NCBI GenBank assembly: GCA_030765405.1
Contig: JAVCCP010000071.1
Location: 134,615 to 198,614, forward strand
Origin: Candidatus Ancaeobacter aquaticus
Lineage (GTDB): Bacteria > Auribacterota > Ancaeobacteria > Ancaeobacterales > Ancaeobacteraceae
Length of the DNA: 64,000 nt
Direction of reading: 5' to 3'
Below are positions 54,298-63,751 of this stretch, piece by piece; the first letter of the stretch is position 1; the number at the start of each line of letters is the position of its first letter. The notes under the pieces are model-generated. The model saw only the letters and a program-made list of their open reading frames with translations. It was not told the origin of the DNA and made no database searches. The position numbers were made by a program, and so were the translations under genes.

Positions 54298-55731
54298 TTA
54301 GAATATAATGTTTACACCACTAAAGATACGATTTCTCGTATAACTAGCATTCTGTGCTTGGCCAACCGCTGGTGGATTTGCTCCTCCCCAGTTAAAATCA
54401 CCAAACCCTTCATTCCAACCAAGCGGACTGAAATCAGAGTGTAAATCAACGTATCTGTACCCAAGCTCCAAAAACATCCACGGTTTTAACTGCTGAGTTA
54501 TTAAGAAACCAAACTTTGTTACTGTTTCAGATGGTTCAAAAAAATCTGTACCTGTAGCACCACGGTCATTTGCTTCAACCATTCTATAGTTGATATAATA
54601 TGCCCTTTCTTGCGATGCAAAAAGCAAGAAATAGGTCTTCGAAGTCAACTTATGTGACAGCGCGCCATATACGCCCTGAAGTTTTCTATCCATATAACTC
54701 GGCTGTTCAGAATCAACAGCTTTCAGCTTGTATCCTATCTTGATCTGAGTAGCTCTACTGAACAAATAGGTCATATCAACTTCACAGAAAGGCTCATTAG
54801 AGATCATCTTTCCTCTTTCAGTATCACCAGAAGGAATTGCAGCTTGACCTCTTTGAGTAACAGATGTAAGCCTAACGGTATTTTTTGGTTTTCTGTGTTC
54901 ATATCCTAATCTACCATTAAGAATTACGCTAGTACCGATTCTATTCTTGATACCACCAGCAATAATAAATGAGGTGTTATCTTTTTCTATAGTATCATAA
55001 TCCTGTATCTTATATCTCATATCAACCAAAAATACTGTTGATGGGATCAATCGATAATTCAAAACTGTCATAAATGTATGCTGAAGATAATTTAATGACG
55101 GTTTCACAATACCGGTTTCCTGCATAAAATCTAGCCGCTCAATATTATAGGTGAAATCAACCGATATTTTCTTGTTAAATCTATAATCTGCACCAAACGT
55201 ACCTGCGTACAAACCATAGTCGGCATTCTCAGAAAGATTCGGTGTTGTAAATCTATACATCATAGCGTTACCAGCTGTATTTTCCAATCCAGGATAATTT
55301 ACTGGATCACGTCGAATGAATGGCTGCTGCTTATATTGGAAAAACTGTTTTACACCGATAGTTAATCTGTCTGAAACATCATGTCTTAAGGTAAGATCAA
55401 GATCCTGATTATTGTCAGCTTTGTCGCCATGTCTTTGATTATACCCAATAAAGGTATACTGCCAGTTTGCACCAACATAACTTTTTTCAAAAGGTATCTT
55501 GAGGTTGATCTTAGGTGCTACGAGAGCTTCCCAGCTCTTCTGCTTAGGATTTGATGCAGTACAATTGTCATCGTACTGTATTCTTGTCCTGAATGAAGGG
55601 GTAAAGTAATGTGTCCATTGCTTTGACCCAGTTTCGCTTGTCGGAACTAGAAGATCATTTACAGCAAACGCAACATCACTGCATAAAACAGTAAGAAACA
55701 AACTAAAAGCTATCAATACAAATTTTCTCAT
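54298..55731 (-). CDS. Outer-membrane beta-barrel protein (BBP2-like porin)
   Basis: The ATG at 55731 is preceded by gaggggggt and begins a clean signal peptide (MRKFVLIAFSLFLTVLCSDVAFA); the longer frame adds 31 unsupported residues. 477 residues. The mature protein is a series of amphipathic strands with alternating aromatic residues and ends NRIFSGVNIIF with a terminal Phe, the outer-membrane assembly signal. It most resembles the putative beta-barrel porin 2 family, found near capsular or exopolysaccharide genes. It follows the SLH-like gene by 25 bases in one transcript and is closed by a strong terminator. It may export glycan or serve as a general porin. Confidence 0.82.
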   Translation of the reverse strand: MRKFVLIAFSLFLTVLCSDVAFAVNDLLVPTSETGSKQWTHYFTPSFRTRIQYDDNCTASNPKQKSWEALVAPKINLKIPFEKSYVGANWQYTFIGYNQRHGDKADNNQDLDLTLRHDVSDRLTIGVKQFFQYKQQPFIRRDPVNYPGLENTAGNAMMYRFTTPNLSENADYGLYAGTFGADYRFNKKISVDFTYNIERLDFMQETGIVKPSLNYLQHTFMTVLNYRLIPSTVFLVDMRYKIQDYDTIEKDNTSFIIAGGIKNRIGTSVILNGRLGYEHRKPKNTVRLTSVTQRGQAAIPSGDTERGKMISNEPFCEVDMTYLFSRATQIKIGYKLKAVDSEQPSYMDRKLQGVYGALSHKLTSKTYFLLFASQERAYYINYRMVEANDRGATGTDFFEPSETVTKFGFLITQQLKPWMFLELGYRYVDLHSDFSPLGWNEGFGDFNWGGANPPAVGQAQNASYTRNRIFSGVNIIF

Positions 55732-55756
55732 CAAAGCACCCCCCTCTTCATTAATG

Positions 55757-56410
55757 TTAATAGCCCACAGATGTATCAATTGGACTAAGCGATGTTTGGA
55801 AATTATCAGATACGGTACTACCAAATTTTAAAGCGTCAAACGAACTGACAACAGTTGGGAACGATAAACCGTGCTCAACATTAAAAATACCCTTCGTCAT
55901 GTCAACGCCTTCACTTCTTAATACATCAACATAGCATAGCGTATCTAAAGTATCTTCTACTTCGCCTTGCAATCCAAGAGACTGGACCATAACAACTGCA
56001 AGATCATCTCTTGTAACAGCTTCGTCAACCTGCCAGCCATCAAGCGGTGCGATACCGACAACGGTAAGCAAATTAAAATAATCATCTATACTCACTGCAG
56101 CAGGCAAACGATCTTCGAGACCGAGTACGCGTGCAATCATCTTTGCCAAATTGTTCTGTGTAAATTCTTCATCAGAAGGTTCAATTTCTCGAACGATGGT
56201 TGGTTCTGCAGCCGGCTCATTTGCAACTATTTCAACATCACCGCACGGATCATATGAAACTTCTTCTTCTCCGATATACAGTGTGCCGCTCACATCTTCT
56301 TTACCGCCATAGCCGCCAGCATACGTATTATAAACCCCAATAACACTCACGAAGACAAATGAAATAACTAACGAGAGGTACATTATACTAAAGAATCTTC
56401 CACCCTTCAT
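55757..56410 (-). CDS. Exported protein with SLH-like domains
   Basis: 217 residues. A signal peptide ends near T-Y-A-G-G. A Glu/Pro-rich acidic linker (about 60-80) is followed by two SLH-like helical units: FTQNNLAKMIARVLGLEDRL...YFNLLTVVGIAPLDGW and VTRDDLAVVMVQSLGLQG. SLH domains bind secondary cell-wall or peptidoglycan-linked polymers, so the protein may attach the outer membrane to the wall. It is the first gene of a two-gene unit with the beta-barrel protein, with a good promoter upstream. SLH assignment is by pattern and not certain. Confidence 0.6.
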   Translation of the reverse strand: MKGGRFFSIMYLSLVISFVFVSVIGVYNTYAGGYGGKEDVSGTLYIGEEEVSYDPCGDVEIVANEPAAEPTIVREIEPSDEEFTQNNLAKMIARVLGLEDRLPAAVSIDDYFNLLTVVGIAPLDGWQVDEAVTRDDLAVVMVQSLGLQGEVEDTLDTLCYVDVLRSEGVDMTKGIFNVEHGLSFPTVVSSFDALKFGSTVSDNFQTSLSPIDTSVGY

Positions 56411-56473
56411 TAAATCCCCCTTTCGAATTTTTATAAGTATCTTATATACACATATAGATTACGTGTTTGTAAC

Positions 56474-56501
56474 ATGATATTAAATATACTCTTTTTGTCA
56501 A
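56474..56501 (-). promoter_or_regulatory. Promoter of the SLH-like/porin operon
   Basis: On minus, a perfect TTGACA (56496-56501), 16-base spacer and TATCAT (56474-56479). The predicted start is about 57 bases before the ATG. Confidence 0.7.
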
Positions 56502-56516
56502 TATTTTTTTAAACAA

Positions 56517-57515
56517 TTATTTCTTATTCGCAATCCAGCTCATCATGCTACGTAACTTTCCGCCAACTTTTTCAATGAGATGCTCACTGTCTTTCTTCAA
56601 GAGCGCGTTATATTGTGGGCGATTAGCCATGTTCTCGAGGATCCATTCGCGCGCAAAGGAACCATCCTGCACTTCACCTAAAATCTTTTTCATTTCACGA
56701 CGTGCTGCCTGCGGAATGACTCTTGGACCACGCGTTACATCACCATATTTTGCAGTGTCACTTATTGACGCGCGCATTCCATAAATACCTTTTTCATACA
56801 TTAAATCAACTATGAGCTTCAGCTCATGCATACATTCAAAATACGCAATCTCAGGTTGATATCCTGCTTCAACCAATGTGTCAAAACCCGCTCTCACGAG
56901 TTCTGTTGCGCCACCACACAAAACAGCCTGCTCACCAAAAAGATCCGTTTCGGTTTCTTCTTTAAAGGTTGTTTCAAGAACACCGGCTTTTGTCCCCCCG
57001 ATACCTTTTGCATATGCCAAAGCAAGTTCCTTAGCTTTTCCTGAAGCATTTTGATAGACAGCAATAAGACAAGGCACACCACCGCCTTCTTCATACACTC
57101 TTCTTACCAAATGTCCCGGACCTTTTGGAGCAACCATAAAGACATCAACATCTTTCGGCGGCATGATCTGCCCGTAATGAATGTTAAATCCATGAGAAAA
57201 AACCAATGCTTTTCCTGCGGTAAGGTTTTTAGCAATAACACCTTTATAAATTTTTGCCTGAACATCATCTTGAGCCAAGAGCTGTATGATATCGGCTTTT
57301 CTGCTTACTTCATCAGCGTCCATCGGTTCAAATCCATCGGCCTTTGCTTTCTCATAATTTTCTGTGCCGGGCAAATCTGACACAATCACATTTACTTTAC
57401 TGTCCCTCAAGTTCTGTGCTTGCGCATGTCCCTGGCTTCCATAGCCAATAATCGCGATTGTTTTACCGTCTAATAATTTCAGATCAGCATCTTTATCATA
57501 ATACATTGTAGCCAT
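56517..57515 (-). CDS. ilvC: Ketol-acid reductoisomerase
   Basis: 332 residues, class I (short) form. [22 protein letters not shown] is the Rossmann start, with [14 protein letters not shown] and [16 protein letters not shown] catalytic blocks. It converts acetolactate or acetohydroxybutyrate to the dihydroxy acids. After strand beta-2 the cofactor loop reads D-L-P-G-T-E-N, where NADPH enzymes have L-R-P-G-S-x-S. The Arg and Ser that hold the 2'-phosphate are missing and an Asp is present, so it may prefer NADH. It is last in ilvDBNC, 165 bases after ilvN. Confidence 0.96.
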   Translation of the reverse strand: MATMYYDKDADLKLLDGKTIAIIGYGSQGHAQAQNLRDSKVNVIVSDLPGTENYEKAKADGFEPMDADEVSRKADIIQLLAQDDVQAKIYKGVIAKNLTAGKALVFSHGFNIHYGQIMPPKDVDVFMVAPKGPGHLVRRVYEEGGGVPCLIAVYQNASGKAKELALAYAKGIGGTKAGVLETTFKEETETDLFGEQAVLCGGATELVRAGFDTLVEAGYQPEIAYFECMHELKLIVDLMYEKGIYGMRASISDTAKYGDVTRGPRVIPQAARREMKKILGEVQDGSFAREWILENMANRPQYNALLKKDSEHLIEKVGGKLRSMMSWIANKK

Positions 57516-57527
57516 AATTCCTCCGTT

Positions 57528-57675
57528 TAGTTCGTAGTTTGGAGTTAGGAGCTCGGAGTATATTTGTCTACATACTCTAATTTCCCAACCCCTGACTGTA
57601 TTGTTTCCTATCTCTAGTTCGGAGATTGGAGTCTGGAATGTACTTTTCTCCGAACTCCTAACTCCATACTCCGAA
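57528..57675. repeat. 7-nt-period arrays with inverted partner between ilvN and ilvC
   Basis: tagttcg, tagtttg, gagttag, gagctcg, gagtata (57528-57562); tagttcg, gagattg, gagtctg, gaatgta (57615-57642); reverse complements ctccgaa, ctcctaa, ctccata, ctccgaa (57648-57675). They occupy nearly all of the spacer, from just past the ilvN stop to just before the ilvC ribosome site. Confidence 0.85.
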
Positions 57676-57680
57676 TTATA

Positions 57681-58154
57681 TTATTTTCTCGCTATTGCTA
57701 TTTTACCGGTTCTCACCATCTCTTTAATGCCAAAACTGCTCAAGAGCTCTACAATAGCTTCTATCTTTGATTCTATGCCAGTTACTTCAATAGTAATGAC
57801 ATGCGGCCCCACATCAACTATCTTCGCCTTATAAATATCAACAATTTGAATAATCTCAGACCTTGTTTTTTCACTCGCATTTATTTTTATAAGAACGAGT
57901 TCTGTTTCAATAAAATCAACACTCGTAAAATCCTGCACCTTTATAACATCAATAAGCTTATTCAATTGTTTATTTACCTGCTCAAGAACTTTGTCATCAC
58001 CACGGACAACAATAGTCATACGTGATGTAGAAGGATCTTGCGTTTCCCCAACAGTAAGACTATCAATATTAAAACCACGACCACTGAAAAGTCCCACCGC
58101 CGCAGCAAGCACTCCTGATTTATTTTCAACCAATACAGATATTGTATGTCTCAT
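57681..58154 (-). CDS. ilvN: Acetolactate synthase small (regulatory) subunit
   Basis: 157 residues. MRHTISVLVENKSGVLAAAVGLFSGRGFNIDSLTVG is the ACT domain that binds valine for feedback inhibition; TRMTIVV and LVLIKINAS continue it, with a C-terminal second ACT-like part. It activates and regulates IlvB. It lies 12 bases after ilvB. The gene ends right at a repeat array. Confidence 0.95.
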   Translation of the reverse strand: MRHTISVLVENKSGVLAAAVGLFSGRGFNIDSLTVGETQDPSTSRMTIVVRGDDKVLEQVNKQLNKLIDVIKVQDFTSVDFIETELVLIKINASEKTRSEIIQIVDIYKAKIVDVGPHVITIEVTGIESKIEAIVELLSSFGIKEMVRTGKIAIARK

Positions 58155-58166
58155 TATTCTACTCCT

Positions 58167-59888
58167 TTATGCCAATCCCCCTATCATTTCGGCAAGTGAT
58201 ACCCCTGCCGGAACCATAGGGAATACATTTTCTTCTCGTTCAATTGTAAAATCCATAAACACTGGTTTTTTAATCTCAAACGCTTTTTTCAAGGTTGGTA
58301 TAACATCTTTTTTCTTATCAACCCGCATACCGACCGCGCCAAACGCTTCAGCAACTTTCACAAAGTCAGGAACAAACGGCGGACAGTCCCTATTATTCGC
58401 ATCACATATCTTTGGACACTTTAAAGTACGATTTGAACACGTGGCTGAATAGTTCTTATCATAAAAGAGCTCCTGCCATTGCCGTACCATGCCAAGATAA
58501 CGGTTATTTAAAATAACGACCTTTACCGGCAAATCATTAATAACAGCAGTGGTAAGCTCCTGTATATTCATCTGTATACTTCCGTCACCTGCTATATCAA
58601 TAACCAGTTTATCTGGATGAGCAATCTGAGCTCCTATTGCGGCAGGAAAACCATACCCCATTGTCCCTAGACCGCCAGATGAAATAAATGTGCGTGGTTT
58701 TGTATACTTATAAAACTGTGTCGCCCACATTTGGTTCTGCCCAACTTCAGTCGTTATAATGGCATCACCCTTGGTGAGCTCCCAGATCTGTTCAATAACA
58801 TACTGCGGCCTCACCAGATCATCATCCACATAACTCAAAGGATACTGGCTCTTCCACTGGGCTATTTGTTTAAGCCAACTTTCAGAATCAGCTTTCTTTA
58901 CAATTTTATTCAGTGATTGCAACACCCTCTTCACATCACCAACAACGGGAATATCAACTCTTACATTCTTACTAATCGACGAAGGGTCAATATCAACATG
59001 CACAATCTTTGCATGTGGTGCAAATTCATCTATCTTGCCGGTAACCCGATCATCAAAACGTGCACCTATAGCAAGTATGAGATCAGCTTCCATAACAGCG
59101 TAATTTGCGTATCTCGTTCCATGCATGCCAAGCATCTTTAGAGAAAGCTCATGTGTATCAGGAAACCCGCCTAATCCCATTAACGTCGTGGTAACAGGAA
59201 TCTGCGCTTTTGTCACAAGGTCAAACAGTTCAGCTGCCGCATTAGACGAAATAACACCACCGCCGGCATATATCACCGGTTTTTTTGATTTCGCAATTAT
59301 TTCAGCAACCTTTTCAATCTGTTTACTATGCCCCTCAAATGTTGGTTTATACCCCCTAATATCAACTTCTTTAGGATACGGGTTCTTTGTCTTTGCTTTC
59401 TGAACATCCTTAGGGATATCAATTAATACCGGTCCAGGTTTTCCTGTCGACGCAATATAAAAAGCTTCCTTAATAATCCTGGGCAATTCATCAATATCCT
59501 TAACAAGATATGTATGTTTTGTTATCGGACGACATATCCCGGTAATATCAACTTCCTGAAACGCATCGTTACCAATCATAGAGCTTGGAACCTGTCCGGT
59601 AATAGCAACCATTGGTATACCATCCATGTTCGCGGTCGCAATACCGGTAACCAAATTGGTTGCACCCGGTCCGGATGTTGCTAAACAAACACCAACTTTA
59701 CCAGTCGAACGGGCATATCCATCTGCCGCGTGTGCTGCAGCCTGTTCGTGGCGCACCAGTACAAATTCAAACGGTGCCTTATTCATCAAATCAAATATAT
59801 CTATAACTGTCCCGCCAGGATAGCCAAAAACAACTTCGACATTCTCCTGAGCAAGGGAATCTATAACAATTTCTGCTCCTGTTCTCAT
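58167..59888 (-). CDS. ilvB: Acetolactate synthase large subunit
   Basis: 573 residues. A TPP enzyme with catalytic Glu in [19 protein letters not shown]-region [29 protein letters not shown] (in part), and TPP/Mg site [16 protein letters not shown]...[13 protein letters not shown]. It condenses pyruvate to acetolactate, or with 2-ketobutyrate. Between NYSATC and [11 protein letters not shown] is a Cys-rich insert with C484, C491, C495 and C502, in the loop near the active-site entrance; most textbook enzymes lack it. ilvN follows 12 bases later. Confidence 0.96.
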   Translation of the reverse strand: MRTGAEIVIDSLAQENVEVVFGYPGGTVIDIFDLMNKAPFEFVLVRHEQAAAHAADGYARSTGKVGVCLATSGPGATNLVTGIATANMDGIPMVAITGQVPSSMIGNDAFQEVDITGICRPITKHTYLVKDIDELPRIIKEAFYIASTGKPGPVLIDIPKDVQKAKTKNPYPKEVDIRGYKPTFEGHSKQIEKVAEIIAKSKKPVIYAGGGVISSNAAAELFDLVTKAQIPVTTTLMGLGGFPDTHELSLKMLGMHGTRYANYAVMEADLILAIGARFDDRVTGKIDEFAPHAKIVHVDIDPSSISKNVRVDIPVVGDVKRVLQSLNKIVKKADSESWLKQIAQWKSQYPLSYVDDDLVRPQYVIEQIWELTKGDAIITTEVGQNQMWATQFYKYTKPRTFISSGGLGTMGYGFPAAIGAQIAHPDKLVIDIAGDGSIQMNIQELTTAVINDLPVKVVILNNRYLGMVRQWQELFYDKNYSATCSNRTLKCPKICDANNRDCPPFVPDFVKVAEAFGAVGMRVDKKKDVIPTLKKAFEIKKPVFMDFTIEREENVFPMVPAGVSLAEMIGGLA

Positions 59889-59908
59889 AAAATAATCCCT
59901 TCTTGTGT

Positions 59909-59969
59909 ACAGCGTTTAGCGGATAGTATTTTATTTTTTCTATACGCTATGCGCTACTCGCTAGCTATT
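59909..59969. repeat. 7-nt-period inverted pair between ilvD and ilvB
   Basis: acagcgt, ttagcgg, atagtat (59909-59929) face atacgct, atgcgct, actcgct, agctatt (59942-59969). The right array overlaps the last codons of ilvD. Confidence 0.75.
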
Positions 59970-61617
59970 TACACACCGCACCAGTACTTGCAGATGTCAC
60001 TACTTTTTGATATCTACCCAAATAGCCATCTTTAATTTTTGGTGCAGGTTTTTTCCATTTTTTCATTCTGTTTTTCATCTCTGCAGCACTTACTTTAAGC
60101 TGCAAACTCCTCTTATGAATGTCAATCTCTATTATATCGCCGTTTTTCACTAGCGCTATCGGCCCCCCGGACGCGGCCTCAGGAGAAATGTGTCCAATAC
60201 ACGGTCCCTGGGTTCCACCGGAAAAACGTCCATCAGTTATGAGGGCAACACTGTTCTGAAGACCCATACCTACGATAGCGGCTGTCGGAGAGAGCATTTC
60301 TCTCATACCCGGACCGCCCTTAGGGCCTTCATACCGGATAACGACAACCATTCCTCCTTTAATTGCACCTTTTAATATTGCTTCCATAGCTTTTTCTTCC
60401 GAATCAAATACTTTTGCCTTACCTTTAAAACACATTACATCTTCAGATACTGCGGTTTGCTTTACAACAGCACCGTCCGGTGCAATATTCCCTCTCAAAA
60501 CCGCAATACCGCCTTCTTTATGGTACGGGTCTTTAAGTGACCTAATAACATCCTTATCAGAGACTCTTCCCGCCTGCGCTAACTTTTTAATGCTGACTCC
60601 GTCTACTGTAGGATTATCTTTTAGCTTACTTTTTAATACGTTCAGTACCGCAGGAATCCCTCCCGAGAATTCTAAATCTTCAATAAAATATTTCCCTCCT
60701 GGAAGTAAACTCGTAATATGCGGGGTCACTTTGCTAATGTTATCAAAAAGCTCTAACGGCAACTTTATTCCCACTTCATGAGCAATAGCAGGTATATGGA
60801 GCACAGTATTTGTCGAACCGCCAAGTGCCATGTCAACACGAATCGCATTCTCAAAAGCATTACGCGTCATAATTTTTCGTGAATTCATACCTTTTTTAAC
60901 CAGTTCAACTACTCTTTTGCCGCTCGCAAATGCATACCGGACTTTTTTTGCCCCTACCGCAAGTGCGGTCGCACTGCCTGAAAGAGACATTCCAAGCGCT
61001 TCGGTGACACATGCCATGGTGTTTGCTGTATACATTCCCTGACATGAACCGGCACCCGGGCACGCATTTTCTTCCAAACATTGTAACTCACGATTACTAA
61101 TTTCTCCGCGTTTATACCTACCTATCGCTTCAAAGGTATCGGCAACCAAAGAAAGTCTTTTTGTGTTGTGCCGTCCTGAAAGCATCGGCCCGGCAGTTAC
61201 CACTATGCCGGGTATATTTAAACGCCCAAGCGCCATTAACATCCCCGGAGTAATTTTATCACAGTTGGTAAGTAAGACAATCCCATCAAACGCATGCGCC
61301 TGAACAACAGTCTCCACCATATCAGCGATAAGCTCTCGTGATGGTAACGAATAATGCATTCCCAGGTGCCCCATAGCAATACCGTCACAGATGCCAGGAA
61401 TACCAAACAAAAATGGTTTACCTCCGCCAGCATGAACACCATTATCAATTGCCCTCTCAAGCGCTTTCATGTGGACATGCCCGGGAATAATGTCTGTAAA
61501 ACTTGTCGCAACACCAATAAATGGCTTATTAAAATCTTCGCGTGATACACCCGTCGCATATAGAAGCGCGCGATTAGGCATTCTTTCCAATCCTTTTTTT
61601 ACACGGTCACTTCTCAC
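59965..61617 (-). CDS. ilvD: Dihydroxy-acid dehydratase, [4Fe-4S]-type
   Basis: 550 residues, starting at GTG after ggagga. [11 protein letters not shown] and [19 protein letters not shown] carry two cluster cysteines, and [18 protein letters not shown] and [19 protein letters not shown] are catalytic blocks. The first cluster region reads [10 protein letters not shown] as in E. coli IlvD, not TPCN-x-H as in the [2Fe-2S] enzymes of plants and actinobacteria. An oxygen-sensitive [4Fe-4S] cluster is therefore expected. It dehydrates dihydroxy acids to 2-keto acids in Val/Ile/Leu synthesis. It is first in ilvDBNC with a good promoter upstream. Confidence 0.96.
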   Translation of the reverse strand: MRSDRVKKGLERMPNRALLYATGVSREDFNKPFIGVATSFTDIIPGHVHMKALERAIDNGVHAGGGKPFLFGIPGICDGIAMGHLGMHYSLPSRELIADMVETVVQAHAFDGIVLLTNCDKITPGMLMALGRLNIPGIVVTAGPMLSGRHNTKRLSLVADTFEAIGRYKRGEISNRELQCLEENACPGAGSCQGMYTANTMACVTEALGMSLSGSATALAVGAKKVRYAFASGKRVVELVKKGMNSRKIMTRNAFENAIRVDMALGGSTNTVLHIPAIAHEVGIKLPLELFDNISKVTPHITSLLPGGKYFIEDLEFSGGIPAVLNVLKSKLKDNPTVDGVSIKKLAQAGRVSDKDVIRSLKDPYHKEGGIAVLRGNIAPDGAVVKQTAVSEDVMCFKGKAKVFDSEEKAMEAILKGAIKGGMVVVIRYEGPKGGPGMREMLSPTAAIVGMGLQNSVALITDGRFSGGTQGPCIGHISPEAASGGPIALVKNGDIIEIDIHKRSLQLKVSAAEMKNRMKKWKKPAPKIKDGYLGRYQKVVTSASTGAVCK

Positions 61618-61634
61618 AATTCCTCCCTAAATAC

Positions 61635-61662
61635 GTTCGTGGTTCATAGTTCATCGATAATA
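61635..61662. repeat. Short 7-nt-period array in the ilvD leader
   Basis: gttcgtg, gttcata, gttcatc, gataata. No inverted partner was seen. It lies about 18 bases upstream of the ilvD start. Confidence 0.55.
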
Positions 61663-61722
61663 GATAAAACAACCATTAATCATCATTAAATGTTTTTTCG
61701 CACCAAAAAGACCAATAACCAT
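61651..61722 (-). CDS. Possible leader peptide upstream of ilvD (23 aa)
   Basis: An ATG about 22 bases after the predicted ilvD transcription start opens a 23-codon frame starting M-V-I-G-L-F-G and ending C-F-I-Y-Y-R. Branched-chain residues are six of 23, only mildly enriched. The ribosome site (gtgga) is weak and no antiterminator/terminator pair is evident. Position alone makes it a candidate for an ilv attenuation leader. Confidence 0.25.
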   Translation of the reverse strand: MVIGLFGAKKHLMMINGCFIYYR

Positions 61723-61750
61723 ATTTCCACACAAAAAATGCAAGGGTAAC

Positions 61751-61779
61751 AGGATAGCAATAACTGTTAAAACCGTCAA
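61751..61779 (-). promoter_or_regulatory. Promoter of the ilvDBNC operon
   Basis: On minus, TTGACG (61774-61779), 17-base spacer and TATCCT (61751-61756). It gives a leader of about 125 bases before ilvD. Confidence 0.6.
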
Positions 61780-61846
61780 AACAAAAATTTAGGAAGATTC
61801 ATTGATATCACAAACGAGTATATAGTAAACATGGACAGAGACGGGT

Positions 61847-61864
61847 AAAATATCAGGATATTTT
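61847..61864 (-). terminator. Possible weak terminator after the exported hydrolase
   Basis: aaaatatc and gatatttt pair over 8 A/T-rich bp just past the hydrolase stop. No strong T-run follows, so efficiency is doubtful. Confidence 0.3.
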
Positions 61865-61865
61865 T

Positions 61866-63680
61866 CTACTTACTTGTTTCAATTATTTCTTTAGGTTCAT
61901 AGGTATACTTAAAGAGTTTTCCCCGCAAAATTCGTGCGATACTTTTTTTGGGGTTTCCTTTCCCGTAACACATCGACACCACTTCTAAGAATTCTTTTCT
62001 TTTAGTTTTGTCCACTGACATAATTATTTTCCCCGCATCAAACTGTACTCCACTCAAAAAGCATACCGATCGAAGAAAATCAACAAATGTAAGGCCTTGC
62101 AAACCATGTCGCTTAATAAAATATTTATAGCCCCTTTCATATCTGTGAATAACTTCCGGCTTATTATTCTCACGAGTGTCTCCATGTGAAATATATTTTT
62201 CAAGTTCTGCAATATCAGCCATATCAAGCAGTTTTTTATACATTCTTAGGTCTTTACGCGACACACCACTGTCTTGGACATATTCCCTGGCAATATCAAC
62301 AAATCCTGCAACATCTTTATCGTTCCCGGCAATTGTGCGCAGAAGAGAAAAAGATGGATCAAAACGAGGATCGATAAACAACTGAAAATAAAACGGGAAC
62401 AGTTTTCTCATTTTGTGTGGTATAACACCAGCGTCCGTCACCGTAATATCCTCGTACGGAATAGATGCACCCTCAAAATAATCCACTATTGCTTTGCGCC
62501 ACAAGAAAGAATCTTTTATATGCCCGTCTCGATGTCCTCCTTTTAATTCAGAAAGTGTAACATTTTTCATATTCTTTATAAGAGGGATAAATTCATTTTT
62601 GAACTGGCTTGATGAATACAGTAGATCATTCTTTTCCATGATAATAAGGCATGGTTTTTTTATATCCCTTACTACTTCTGCCGTTTGTGGAAATACTTCA
62701 CTATCTACTACCGGTGCATTCTTAAAATACGCACTATTCGCTTTTAAAAGCGCACGAAAATACTTCATTATAACCCCTTTATATTTCTCTTGATCTAATC
62801 CAAGCCGCAAATCATCAAATCCTCTCAAGAATCCTTTTTCAAAATCAAGTGGAAGCGATTGAACAATAAGATGGGTATAAGGACTCTCCTCATCACGCGA
62901 TCCATAGAGCGCATTGATACCGCCCAATGAAACACCATAGAAAATAAGATATCGCAGATCAACACCATAACGCTCTCTACGTGACACTATAAAACGGCCG
63001 ACCGCATCAACATCCGGTCCTCCCGTATGATGCAGGCCGCAAAACATACCCTCTGACTGGCCGTGATGTCTCTTATCAATCGCCAGCACATTACAGCCAA
63101 GCGTGTTAAGATACTGCACGTGTATTCTAAGCGTACGAATACTCATCAACCACGAAGGCTGAATAACTACGGTAGGGTTATATGTTCTTACTTTGTTTGG
63201 ACTTCTAAAATACCTTCCTCTTAAAACTGTGCCATCATCAGCACGTATTTCAACAATTTCTGCTTTATTAAAATAATTGCCTATTTTAAGATGTATGGGG
63301 CATAAACATAAAAAGGCTGTTATCAGTGATATTTTTTCACGTATCGCACCTTTTAGAATCACATTCTCTAGTTCTGCATTCTGTACAACACGCATTGCAT
63401 CAGGATTATTGTCAAGGTACTCAATAAAGATTGCAACTGCCTTGTCGTATTCTTTCTTTTTTATGCTCGAGATCACTGAACGAATAGTCTGCATACCTTC
63501 TTTTGTCAGAGGGATATAGGAGCCATTTGCATGCGACTGGTCCGAATCGGAGAAGAGTGACTGTGGAGAAAGGGCTTGCTGCTCTAAAGAGCTTGCAGAC
63601 ACACCCACGCTAAAGAGGTGAGAGAAAATACTCACCCACGCAACAAGTCTTAACAATACACACCATGTGCGCTTATGCAT
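61866..63680 (-). CDS. Exported alpha/beta hydrolase of unknown substrate
   Basis: 604 residues. Signal peptide to about residue 30. A helical region (55-130) includes a TPR-like KKEYDKAVAIFIEYLDNNPD. The alpha/beta hydrolase core spans about 135-400: IDKRHHGQSEG, nucleophile elbow G249-V-S251-L-G-G, likely acid D352 in MEKNDLLY, and His in GGHRDGH (383-387). A C-terminal helical domain of about 200 residues follows without a recognised match. It resembles BAAT/acyl-CoA thioesterase or dienelactone-type exported hydrolases only in the core. It has its own strong promoter and a short leader. Substrate unknown. Confidence 0.75.
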   Translation of the reverse strand: MHKRTWCVLLRLVAWVSIFSHLFSVGVSASSLEQQALSPQSLFSDSDQSHANGSYIPLTKEGMQTIRSVISSIKKKEYDKAVAIFIEYLDNNPDAMRVVQNAELENVILKGAIREKISLITAFLCLCPIHLKIGNYFNKAEIVEIRADDGTVLRGRYFRSPNKVRTYNPTVVIQPSWLMSIRTLRIHVQYLNTLGCNVLAIDKRHHGQSEGMFCGLHHTGGPDVDAVGRFIVSRRERYGVDLRYLIFYGVSLGGINALYGSRDEESPYTHLIVQSLPLDFEKGFLRGFDDLRLGLDQEKYKGVIMKYFRALLKANSAYFKNAPVVDSEVFPQTAEVVRDIKKPCLIIMEKNDLLYSSSQFKNEFIPLIKNMKNVTLSELKGGHRDGHIKDSFLWRKAIVDYFEGASIPYEDITVTDAGVIPHKMRKLFPFYFQLFIDPRFDPSFSLLRTIAGNDKDVAGFVDIAREYVQDSGVSRKDLRMYKKLLDMADIAELEKYISHGDTRENNKPEVIHRYERGYKYFIKRHGLQGLTFVDFLRSVCFLSGVQFDAGKIIMSVDKTKRKEFLEVVSMCYGKGNPKKSIARILRGKLFKYTYEPKEIIETSK

Positions 63681-63710
63681 AGTACAGCACCTCTATGTTA
63701 ACTAAGCAAC

Positions 63711-63739
63711 ATTGTACCACGCTTTTAGGGTAATGTCAA
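63711..63739 (-). promoter_or_regulatory. Strong promoter of the exported hydrolase
   Basis: On minus, a perfect TTGACA (63734-63739), 17-base spacer and TACAAT (63711-63716). The predicted start is near 63704, about 24 bases before the ATG. Confidence 0.75.
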
Positions 63740-63751
63740 GGTAGTGAGACT

